Source: Marinomonas lutimaris
Lineage (GTDB): Bacteria > Pseudomonadota > Gammaproteobacteria > Pseudomonadales > Marinomonadaceae
Assembly (NCBI RefSeq): GCF_019426345.1
Contig: NZ_JAHLLW010000007.1
Coordinates: 62,001 to 126,000 of the forward strand
Direction of reading: 5' to 3'
Length of the DNA stretch: 64,000 bases
The notes under the pieces are model-generated. The model was not told the DNA's origin. It searched no databases and saw only the letters and a program-made list of their open reading frames with translations. Shown piece after piece: positions 35,908 to 43,756 of the stretch (positions within the stretch are counted from its first letter, which is position 1; every line of letters begins with the position of its first letter). A program made the position numbers and the translations under genes.

Positions 35908-37998
35908 CTAGCGAGTAAACGACGGTGCGTGACCCGCATCGACATTAAGAATATTCCCCGTCGATTTCGACGACGCATCAGACGCAAAGAAGTAAATGGC
36001 TTCGGCAATATCTTCAGGAAAAACATTGAGCTTTAACATGCTGCGTTGTCGATAATGTTCTTCTAAATCATCGGTAGACAGTTTATAAGCGCTGGCTCTT
36101 TCTTCCTTCCATTTGCCTGTCCAGATTTTTGAACCACGCAAAACCGCATCTGGGTTGACCACATTGGAGCGAATACCAAGCGGTGCACCTTCTAGAGCAA
36201 CACAGCGGGCAAGCTGAATCTCAGCGGCTTTGGCAACGCAATAAGCGCTGGCATTTGCACTGGCAACCAAACCATTTTTACTGGCGATAAACACCATGTT
36301 GCCGCCCATATTCTGTTGTTTTAGCAGACTAAAGGCTTCACGAGCAACTAAGAAGTAACCTGTTGATAAGATGCTTTGGTTTTTATTCCATAGAGCAAGG
36401 GTGGTTTCTTCTAATGGTGCAGAAGACGCAATACCTGCGTTGGAAACAACAATGTCCAAGCCGCCAAATGCCACAGCGCAATGTTTTACCGCACGGATAA
36501 CATCGTCTTCGTTAGTCACATCCATCTTGATACTAGACGCGCAATCTTTGCTAAATTCGCTGTTCATATTCGCCTGGGCGGTCTTCAGAGCGTCTTCGTC
36601 TATGTCCATCAGTACGATATTAGCGCCTTCTTTGGCGAGACGTTTTGCTGTCGCAAGGCCAATACCGCCAGCCGCACCTGTGACCAAAGAAATATGACCA
36701 GCCAAGGACTTGGGTTTTGGCATGCGTTGCAGTTTGGCTTCTTCTAATAGCCAATATTCAATGTCGAAAGCTTCTTGTTCTGGCAAGCCAACATATTCGC
36801 TCACACTGTCTGCACCGCGCATGACATTAATGGCGTTAACGTAGAATTCCCCTGCGATTCGTGCTGTAGCTTTGTCTTTGGCGAAAGACAACATGCCAAC
36901 GCCAGGAATCAAATAAATCACTGGGTTAGGATCGCGCATAGCAGGGCTGTTATCGCGTTTGCAGCGGTTGTAGTAACCCGCGTAATCTTCACGGTAGTCA
37001 GCAAGACTCTGGTCTAGTGACTCGATCACTTCATCAAGGTTGTCAGTTTCTGGATTGTAATTGACCACAAATGGACGAATTTTTGTGCGTAAGAAATGGT
37101 CTGGGCAAGAGGTGCCAAGCTTGGCAAGACGGTCTAAGTCTTTCGAATTGACGAACTGTAAAACTTCGTCGGAGGCATTAAAGTGACCGATTTGACGTTG
37201 TTTTTCGCTGGTTTTTCCACGAATCAATGGCATTAAGCTAGAAACCACTTGTTGGCGTTTTTCATCAGGCAAGGTTTTAAATAACTCGCCACTAAAGGCC
37301 GCTTTGCCTGCGCTTTGTTGTTCCAGCCATGTTTGTGCTTTGTTAATAATGTTCAGCGAGTTTAGGTAGCAATCTTTGTTGCCATTTGACCAAGTAAATA
37401 AGCCGTGACTTTCTAGTACGACACCTTTTAGGTGTGGGTTTTCGGTGGCGATTTTGTGTAAATCCATGCCCAGCTGAAAACCTGGACGGCGCCAAGGAAG
37501 CCAGCCAATCTCACCGTTAAAAATCTCTTCTGTAAGTTGTTTGCTGTTTTTACTTGCCGCAATAGCAATCACGGCATCTGGGTGAAGGTGATCCACATGG
37601 AGGTAAGGTAAATACGCATGAAGTGGTGTATCTATACTGGCGGCGCGGGAGTTTAGGTTGTAAGTACAATGCGGAAGGTAAGCGACCATCTCATCTTCAA
37701 ACTCAAGCCCGCGATAAAGAGGTAAAAGTTGGTTTAGCTTATCCATATAAAGCGTTGAAAAACCATCTAACCCCATAGAACCAATATCGCCGCCAGAACC
37801 TTTTACCCATAATACGGTGGTCTTTTCTCCAGTAAGAGGGTCGTCCATTTGCAGCTTTGCTGAGGTATTACCGCCACCATAATTGGTCACGCGCATGTCA
37901 GAACCAAGCAAGTTTGATCGATATTGCAATAATTCGGGTTCAGTCAGAAGGGACGCGTCAGCATCGTTCCAAAGATTGGGTAGTAAGTTAGTAGACAT
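35908..37998 (-). CDS. rhaEW: Bifunctional rhamnulose-1-phosphate aldolase / L-lactaldehyde dehydrogenase (RhaEW)
   Basis: A 696-residue two-domain enzyme. The N-terminal ~400 residues are a class II aldolase fold (NYGGGNTSAK, VKGSGGDIG, HVDHLHPDAVIAI with the zinc histidines). The C-terminal part from about residue 430 is a short-chain dehydrogenase with VTGAAGGIGLATAKRL for NAD and SAYCVAKAAEIQ carrying the catalytic Tyr and Lys. It splits rhamnulose-1-phosphate into DHAP and L-lactaldehyde and oxidises the aldehyde to L-lactate, as shown for related RhaEW proteins. It is the first gene of the leftward arm, divergent from the DeoR-type regulator. Confidence 0.9.
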   Translation of the reverse strand: MSTNLLPNLWNDADASLLTEPELLQYRSNLLGSDMRVTNYGGGNTSAKLQMDDPLTGEKTTVLWVKGSGGDIGSMGLDGFSTLYMDKLNQLLPLYRGLEFEDEMVAYLPHCTYNLNSRAASIDTPLHAYLPYLHVDHLHPDAVIAIAASKNSKQLTEEIFNGEIGWLPWRRPGFQLGMDLHKIATENPHLKGVVLESHGLFTWSNGNKDCYLNSLNIINKAQTWLEQQSAGKAAFSGELFKTLPDEKRQQVVSSLMPLIRGKTSEKQRQIGHFNASDEVLQFVNSKDLDRLAKLGTSCPDHFLRTKIRPFVVNYNPETDNLDEVIESLDQSLADYREDYAGYYNRCKRDNSPAMRDPNPVIYLIPGVGMLSFAKDKATARIAGEFYVNAINVMRGADSVSEYVGLPEQEAFDIEYWLLEEAKLQRMPKPKSLAGHISLVTGAAGGIGLATAKRLAKEGANIVLMDIDEDALKTAQANMNSEFSKDCASSIKMDVTNEDDVIRAVKHCAVAFGGLDIVVSNAGIASSAPLEETTLALWNKNQSILSTGYFLVAREAFSLLKQQNMGGNMVFIASKNGLVASANASAYCVAKAAEIQLARCVALEGAPLGIRSNVVNPDAVLRGSKIWTGKWKEERASAYKLSTDDLEEHYRQRSMLKLNVFPEDIAEAIYFFASDASSKSTGNILNVDAGHAPSFTR

Positions 37999-38104
37999 CG
38001 TTTAACCTCAAGTTCCGTCTTTTTAATGGCCTAAAGCGTTGTTTTATGGCTATTAATCAAAGACTTTAAATTTATTTTTGTTATGCACAATCAGCGGGTT
38101 AGAA

Positions 38105-38186
38105 TGATCGATAGCGTTCATACTAGAACAAAAATAATCATTTTCAAGCATTTTTTATCTTTTTACATATATTTTGATCGATAGTG
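38105..38186. promoter_or_regulatory. Direct repeats in the divergent rhamnose promoter region
   Basis: TGATCGATAGCG (38105-38116) recurs as TGATCGATAGTG (38175-38186), starts 70 bases apart, within the 237-base region between rhaEW and the DeoR-type regulator. GATAAT and ATTATC half-sites follow near 38189 and 38216. They are good candidates for the operator of the DeoR-type repressor, possibly with looping. Confidence 0.5.
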
Positions 38187-38235
38187 CTTGATAATGATTG
38201 AAAATAAATTATATTGATTATCGAGGATTTAATCG

Positions 38236-39018
38236 ATGCACGAAATTGAAAGGCATAGAGTGATCTTGTCTGAAGTTGAAGCTCGACCTATTGTGACGGT
38301 AGCGCACCTAGCCGACGTGCTAGGCGCTTCAGAAGCAACGGTTCGAAGAGATATCAGCTTTTTAGACAAGCAAAAGAAACTACGTCGGGTGCGAGGAGGG
38401 GCGGAAGCCATTAATCCTCCTTCTGATGTGAGTTTATTGGGAAGGCCTTACTCGGTTAGTCAAACGATTAACATGGACATAAAGCGTTGTATTGCGAAAG
38501 CGGCGGTGGATTTATTATCGGACAATATGTCAATAATGATCAGCGGCGGCACAACGACAGCGGCTATGTCTGAGTTTATGCGTGGCTTAAAGCTGCAAGT
38601 GCTGACCAATTCGTTTTCCATTGCTGATCAGTTGATTAAAAAGAGTAAGTGCAGCGTTACCGTGCCGAGCGGAAAAATCCATCGGGAACAGAATATTATT
38701 TTGAGTCCGTTTCCAGATGATATTTCCAACCACACCTACGCTGATGTTCTTTTTATCGGTGCATATGGCATTAATTCTCACGGTGTGATGGAGACAGATC
38801 CACAAATCGTACAAGCGGTAATGAAATTGATAAATCGAGCAGATCAGCGGGTGCTTTTGGTTGATAGTACAAAATTTCAAAACCGATCAAGTATGATCAT
38901 TTGTCCTCTTTCACAGATAGATATCGTCATCACGGACGATGGAATAGATAACAAGAGTAAAGAAGTGATCAAAGCGGCAGGCTGTCGTTTGATCATAGTA
39001 GAAAAACAAAAACAATAA
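38236..39018 (+). CDS. DeoR-family regulator of rhamnose use
   Basis: A 260-residue repressor. Residues about 1-55 form the DeoR winged helix (RHRVILSEVEARPIVTVAHL, ATVRRDISFLDKQKKLRRVRGGA) and the rest is the sugar-phosphate-sensing DeoRC domain (ISGGTTTAAM, VLTNSFSIADQL, DVLFIGAYGI, VLLVDSTKF). The likely inducer is a rhamnose catabolite. It heads the ABC-transporter arm and is divergent from rhaEW, the usual place for a local pathway regulator. A comparable DeoR-type RhaR occurs in rhizobia. Confidence 0.9.
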   Translation: MHEIERHRVILSEVEARPIVTVAHLADVLGASEATVRRDISFLDKQKKLRRVRGGAEAINPPSDVSLLGRPYSVSQTINMDIKRCIAKAAVDLLSDNMSIMISGGTTTAAMSEFMRGLKLQVLTNSFSIADQLIKKSKCSVTVPSGKIHREQNIILSPFPDDISNHTYADVLFIGAYGINSHGVMETDPQIVQAVMKLINRADQRVLLVDSTKFQNRSSMIICPLSQIDIVITDDGIDNKSKEVIKAAGCRLIIVEKQKQ

Positions 39019-39080
39019 ACCGCGTCTCGGATACGACAACTTCTTGTTGTGTGACGATGAGCGCGCTCTTGGAGATAATT

Positions 39081-40076
39081 ATGAAAAACAAACTCATCAC
39101 GGCATGTGTGTTGGCTTCTGCAACTTTATTTGCTTCTGGTACGTATGCAGCGGATCAGGTTCGAGTGGCGTTGTTAGTGAAGGCGTTAGGTATTGGCTTT
39201 TTCGAAGCGGCGTACCGCGGTGCAGAAGAAGCCAAGAAAGAGTTAGGCGATGTGGAGGTTATTTACACTGGGCCAACTTCGACCACAGCGGAAGGCCAGA
39301 TTGAAATCATCAACTCACTGATCGCGCAGCGTGTTGATGCGATTGCCGTGTCTGCAAACGATGCGGATGCCTTGGTTCCTTCCTTGAAAAAAGCTCAACA
39401 ACGTGGCATTAAAGTCATCTCTTGGGATTCAGGCGTAGGCAAAGAGGGACGCCAAATTCACTTAAATCCTTCCAGTAATAGCCTAATTGGCGAAATGAAC
39501 GTACAGCTTGCGGCTGACGCCATTAAAGCCAAAGACAAAAAGTCCGGTACTTTTGCCATCCTGAGCGCAACGCCAACCTCGACCAACCAAAATATTTGGA
39601 TTGGTGAGATGAAAAAATCTCTCAGTAAATTCCCTAACTTAAAACTTGTTGATACCGTTTACGGTGATGACTTAGCGGATAAGAGTTTCCGTGAAGCAAC
39701 AGCCTTGATCAAAAATCACCCAGATCTAGATGTCATCGTGGCACCAACTACCGTTGGTATTTTGGCCGCAGCGCAAGCTGTTAGCGACATGGGCTTAACG
39801 GGCAAAGTCTATGTGACAGGTTTGGGCTTACCTTCTGAATTAGCAGGTCATGTGCACAGCGGTGCGATTCATAGCTTTGCAATCTGGAACCCAATCGATC
39901 TTGGTTATTCAGCAACCATGCTGGCGTACAACCTTGTGAAAGGCAAAGGTACGAAAACCGAGATTCCAATGGGTCGTATGGGTACGCTTGAAGTAGATAA
40001 AAATGGCGACGGCGCAATGGCGAAGCCCTTTATCTACGATGCTTCAAACGTTGATGAATTCTCTTCTATTTTCTAG
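39081..40076 (+). CDS. rhaS: Rhamnose ABC transporter substrate-binding protein
   Basis: A 331-residue periplasmic binding protein of the RbsB/type I fold. Residues 1-23 are a signal peptide (MKNKLITACVLASATLFASG, cut after TYA). The mature chain has VRVALLVKALGIGFFEAAYRGA, SANDADALVPSLKKAQQRGI and YVTGLGLPSELAGHV, typical of the rhamnose-binding RhaS of rhizobia. The ATG at 39081 with GGAGATA 6 bases upstream is preferred over an ATG ten codons earlier because it begins the signal peptide. Transporter ATPase and two permeases follow. Confidence 0.9.
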   Translation: MKNKLITACVLASATLFASGTYAADQVRVALLVKALGIGFFEAAYRGAEEAKKELGDVEVIYTGPTSTTAEGQIEIINSLIAQRVDAIAVSANDADALVPSLKKAQQRGIKVISWDSGVGKEGRQIHLNPSSNSLIGEMNVQLAADAIKAKDKKSGTFAILSATPTSTNQNIWIGEMKKSLSKFPNLKLVDTVYGDDLADKSFREATALIKNHPDLDVIVAPTTVGILAAAQAVSDMGLTGKVYVTGLGLPSELAGHVHSGAIHSFAIWNPIDLGYSATMLAYNLVKGKGTKTEIPMGRMGTLEVDKNGDGAMAKPFIYDASNVDEFSSIF

Positions 40077-40085
40077 TGGCTATTG

Positions 40086-40172
40086 ACCCCCTCCCAACCT
40101 CCCCCTTAGCAGGGGGAGGAGCTAAGAGCTTTTGTTCTTTCTACTTATGAAGGGAGGGCTAGGATGGGGGGA
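40086..40172. repeat. GC-rich palindromic repeat (REP/MITE-like), full copy
   Basis: CCCCCTCCCAACCTCCC at the left is mirrored by GGGAGGGCTAGGATGGGGG at the right, and an inner CCTCCCCCTTAGCAGGGGGAGG forms its own hairpin. A related half-copy lies at 47501-47541. It sits between rhaS and the ATPase gene, where it could lower downstream expression relative to the binding protein. Confidence 0.65.
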
Positions 40173-40220
40173 CTCGTTCAATAATTTCATAATGAACCAA
40201 TAACAATAAGAGCTGCCGTT

Positions 40221-41720
40221 ATGAACAATGCAATTTTCAGTCTAAAAAAGGTGAGTAAGGTTTTCCCAGGTGTGAAAGCGTTGGATGGTGTCGACCTTCA
40301 TCTTTATCCTGGCCAAGTGACTGCTTTGGTCGGTGAAAACGGTGCAGGTAAATCGACGCTGGTAAAAACCATGACTGGCATTTATCAGCCGGACGGTGGG
40401 GAGATTATTTTTAACGGTAAGCCTGTGCAGTTTCATTCCCCTCACGATTCTCATGCTTTAGGCATCACTGCGATTCATCAGGAAACCGTGTTGTTTGACG
40501 ATTTGACGGTGGCGGAAAACATTTTCCTAGGGAACTATCCGCTGACTAAACGCTTTTCAATAGATTGGGCTGCGATGGAGACGAGGTCACAAGAAATTCT
40601 GTCGTCAATCAATGCTCACATGAACCCTAATCAAATCTTACGCGAATTAAGTATTGGCCAAAAACACATGGTCGGTATCGCTCGCGCTTTGTCTGTTGAT
40701 GCCAAAGTGGTGATTTTAGATGAGCCAACAGCGGCCTTGTCTCATCATGAAATTCACGAGCTCTATGAGCTGGTAAATACCTTAAAAAGCCAAGATAAGG
40801 CGATTCTATTTATTACCCACAAGTTCGATGAGATTTTTACTTTGGCTGATCGCTACACCGTGTTTCGTGATGGTTGTTACGTAGGTGAAGGTTTTATTAA
40901 AGACACCAACGAAGCGCAGCTGGTGGAGATGATGGTGGCGCGAAGTATCGAAGCCACTTATCCGAAAAAAGACGTAGAAATTGGCGAGACACTATTAGAA
41001 GTGAGTAACTTATGTCACACAACCGAGTTCGCCAATATTAGTTTTAGTTTGAAAAAGGGCGAGATTCTTGGCGTCTATGGCTTGGTGGGTTCTGGTCGAA
41101 CCGAGGTCATGCAAGCCTTGTTTGGCACGACGGATCATGTGACTGGCACGGTCAAAATGAATGGTCAAGAAGTGATCATTCACTCACCGAAAGAAGCTAT
41201 CGATAACGGCATTGTGTATGTTCCAGAAGAGCGTCAAAAACAAGGTATCGTGTTGGAATTGCCTATTTATCAAAACGTTAGCTTACCGCAAATGGAACGT
41301 TTAGCGAAACACGGACAAATCGATCAAGAAAGTGAAATGGCGCTGGCTCGTCAATATTGTGAGCGCTTGCAAGTGAAGGCGTCTTGTTGGGACGAGAAGG
41401 TGATGAACCTCTCGGGCGGCAATCAGCAAAAAGTCGTTATTGCTAAATGGCTCGCCACCAACCCGAAAGTCATCATTTTAGATGAGCCAACCAAAGGCAT
41501 CGACATAGGGTCGAAAGCGGCAGTACATGAATTTATGTCTGAACTGGTGGATTCAGGTTTGGCTGTGATTATGGTGTCGTCGGAGTTACCGGAAATTCTC
41601 GGCATGTCAGATCGTATTTTGGTGATGAACGAAGGTCTAATTGTCGGTGAATTATCACGTGCTGACGCGACGCCAGAGAAGGTGGTTTCGCTTGCGACGG
41701 GAGGAAGTGTGACATGTTAA
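40221..41720 (+). CDS. rhaT: Rhamnose ABC transporter ATP-binding protein
   Basis: A 499-residue double ATPase of the carbohydrate-uptake CUT2 family. The first domain has VGENGAGKSTLVKT (Walker A), LSIGQKHMVGIARAL and VILDEPTAALSHHE. The second has the altered Walker A GLVGSGRTE, the signature LSGGNQQKVVIAKWLA and ILDEPTKGIDIG. One functional and one degenerate nucleotide site is usual for this family. Its stop overlaps the start of the first permease by seven bases. Confidence 0.93.
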   Translation: MNNAIFSLKKVSKVFPGVKALDGVDLHLYPGQVTALVGENGAGKSTLVKTMTGIYQPDGGEIIFNGKPVQFHSPHDSHALGITAIHQETVLFDDLTVAENIFLGNYPLTKRFSIDWAAMETRSQEILSSINAHMNPNQILRELSIGQKHMVGIARALSVDAKVVILDEPTAALSHHEIHELYELVNTLKSQDKAILFITHKFDEIFTLADRYTVFRDGCYVGEGFIKDTNEAQLVEMMVARSIEATYPKKDVEIGETLLEVSNLCHTTEFANISFSLKKGEILGVYGLVGSGRTEVMQALFGTTDHVTGTVKMNGQEVIIHSPKEAIDNGIVYVPEERQKQGIVLELPIYQNVSLPQMERLAKHGQIDQESEMALARQYCERLQVKASCWDEKVMNLSGGNQQKVVIAKWLATNPKVIILDEPTKGIDIGSKAAVHEFMSELVDSGLAVIMVSSELPEILGMSDRILVMNEGLIVGELSRADATPEKVVSLATGGSVTC

Positions 41721-42721
41721 AACGTTTTGTTTACTCCCGCGAAGGTGTGCTGAGCATTATTGTATTGGTGATGTTTTTCGGGGTTGGAGTGATCAGTCCA
41801 GATTTTATCAGCTTGTCTAACAGCATCAGTATTTTTAACGATACGTCGATTTTGATCATGCTGGCGTTAGGCCAAATGTTGGTGATTTTAACTCGTTGTA
41901 TTGATCTCTCGGTTGCAGCCAATGTGGCGTTTACTGGCATGTTTGTGGCTATGGTGAATCAGTATTTTCCTGAGATCAGCATGGTGTTGTTGATTTTATT
42001 ATCCTTGCTGATAGGTGCCTTGTTAGGCGCTATTAATGGCTTGTTTGTTTGGTTATTAAAAGTACCTTCTATCGTCATTACGCTCGGCACCATGAGTATT
42101 TACCGTGGTGCGACTTTTTTATTATCGGATGGCGCTTGGGTAAACTCTCACCAAATGAGTGAGTCTTTTATTGCACTGCCTCGTTTTGAAATCCTCTCTA
42201 TGCCCGTGTTGGGTTGGATGGCGGTCGTGGTGATTATTCTGGCGTTTTGGGCGATGAAATTCAGTGTTTGGGGACGTAATTTCTATTCTGCTGGCGGTAA
42301 TCCAATGGCCGCTTTTTATTCTGGTGTGAACGTCGGTAAGGTGCAGTTTTACGCTTTTCTAGTGTCCGGCACGCTATCTGGTTTGTGCGGGTATTTGTGG
42401 GTGTCGCGCTTCGCTGTGGCGTATGTGGATGTAGCAAATGGCTTTGAACTGCAAGTGATTGCAGCCTGCGTAATCGGCGGCGTCAGTATCGTCGGTGGTT
42501 TGGGAACCGTGGTGGGTTGTGTGATTGGCGCCTTGTTTATTGGCGTGGTGAATAACGCCTTGCCTATTATTGGTGTATCGCCTTTTTGGCAAATGGCCAT
42601 TTCAGGTTTGGTGATCATTATCGCGGTTATCGCTAATGCCTCGTCCGATAAAGACAAAGCGCGAATCATCCTACGTAAACCAGATAAATCTATTGATTCG
42701 GCTCAGCCACAATCACATTAA
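41714..42721 (+). CDS. rhaP: Rhamnose ABC transporter permease 1
   Basis: A 335-residue inner-membrane permease of the RbsC/CUT2 family with about eight to ten helices. MLALGQMLVILTRCIDLSVAANVAFTGM and PSIVITLGTMSIYRGATFLLS contain the EAA-like and family motifs, and GGVSIVGGLGTVVGCVIGAL is the typical C-terminal glycine-rich stretch. It overlaps the ATPase gene by 7 bases and is followed 16 bases later by a second permease, so the transporter uses a permease heterodimer. Confidence 0.9.
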   Translation: MLKRFVYSREGVLSIIVLVMFFGVGVISPDFISLSNSISIFNDTSILIMLALGQMLVILTRCIDLSVAANVAFTGMFVAMVNQYFPEISMVLLILLSLLIGALLGAINGLFVWLLKVPSIVITLGTMSIYRGATFLLSDGAWVNSHQMSESFIALPRFEILSMPVLGWMAVVVIILAFWAMKFSVWGRNFYSAGGNPMAAFYSGVNVGKVQFYAFLVSGTLSGLCGYLWVSRFAVAYVDVANGFELQVIAACVIGGVSIVGGLGTVVGCVIGALFIGVVNNALPIIGVSPFWQMAISGLVIIIAVIANASSDKDKARIILRKPDKSIDSAQPQSH

Positions 42722-42736
42722 GAGAAAGAGGCTTTT

Positions 42737-43756
42737 ATGGACACAGCAATAAAAAAATCAGCCACGCCAGATGCTTTATTAACCGGTAGATTACAAAAGT
42801 TTTTTCGCTGGGAAAGCTTTTTGATTCTGATTGTCGTTTTGGTCTGTGTGATGAATTCGTATTTATCGCCTTACTTTTTAGACCCTTGGAATTTATCTGA
42901 CGCAACCTTTAATTTTACTGAAAAAGCCCTAATCGCTTTGCCCATGGCGATGCTGATTATTGCTAAAGAAATTGATATTTCCGTGGCTGCGATCATCTCG
43001 CTTTCCAGTACCTTGATGGGGTTAGTCGCACAAATGGGCGCACCCGTTTATGCGGTCGCATTTGTTGGTATTTTAGCGGGTGCGGCTTGTGGTCTGTTTA
43101 ACGGCGTCCTGGTGACGCATTTCAAGATTCCGTCTATTGTGGTGACAATCGGTACCATGAGTTTATTTCGTGGTATCAGCTATATCTTGTTGGGTGACCA
43201 AGTCGTGCGAGATTACCCTGATGGCTTTGAGTTTTTTGGCCAAGGCTATGTTTACTGGGTGTTTTCGTTCGAGCTAGTGTTGTTTGCCTTCTTTGCCTTA
43301 GTGTTTTATTGGTTGTTACATCGCACCACATTTGGCCGTTACACCTACGCGATTGGCAATAATCCGACGGCGTCTTATTACTCGGGTATCAAGGTCGATA
43401 AGCATCGTTTGATCCTGTTTACCTTGGTCGGTGTGATGTCCGGAGTGGCGTCGGTGCTGTTAACGTCTCGTTTGGGCAGTACGCGTCCGAGTATCGCAAT
43501 GGGGTGGGAACTCAGCATTATTACCATGGTGGTTTTAGGGGGCGTGAGCATTCTTGGCGGCAGCGGTACTATTGCTGGCGTGGTGTTGGCGGTGATTCTA
43601 ATGGGCTTGGTCACCTTTGGCATGGGCCTGCTGAACATTCCTGGCATTGTGATGACGATTATCGTCGGCGTGATGTTGATTACGGTTGTGAGTTTGCCGG
43701 TACTGATTACTATGTATAAAACTTCCCTTAAACGAAAAGAGGCAAAAGCGTTATGA
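42737..43756 (+). CDS. rhaQ: Rhamnose ABC transporter permease 2
   Basis: A 339-residue RbsC-family permease, parallel in layout to the preceding gene: LIALPMAMLIIAKEIDISVAAIISL, PSIVVTIGTMSLFRGISYILLG and LGGVSILGGSGTIAGVVLAV. AGAAAGAGGC lies 6 bases before the ATG. Its last four bases overlap the start of the mutarotase-kinase gene (ATGA), giving translational coupling. Which permease corresponds to RhaP and which to RhaQ is assigned by order only. Confidence 0.9.
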   Translation: MDTAIKKSATPDALLTGRLQKFFRWESFLILIVVLVCVMNSYLSPYFLDPWNLSDATFNFTEKALIALPMAMLIIAKEIDISVAAIISLSSTLMGLVAQMGAPVYAVAFVGILAGAACGLFNGVLVTHFKIPSIVVTIGTMSLFRGISYILLGDQVVRDYPDGFEFFGQGYVYWVFSFELVLFAFFALVFYWLLHRTTFGRYTYAIGNNPTASYYSGIKVDKHRLILFTLVGVMSGVASVLLTSRLGSTRPSIAMGWELSIITMVVLGGVSILGGSGTIAGVVLAVILMGLVTFGMGLLNIPGIVMTIIVGVMLITVVSLPVLITMYKTSLKRKEAKAL

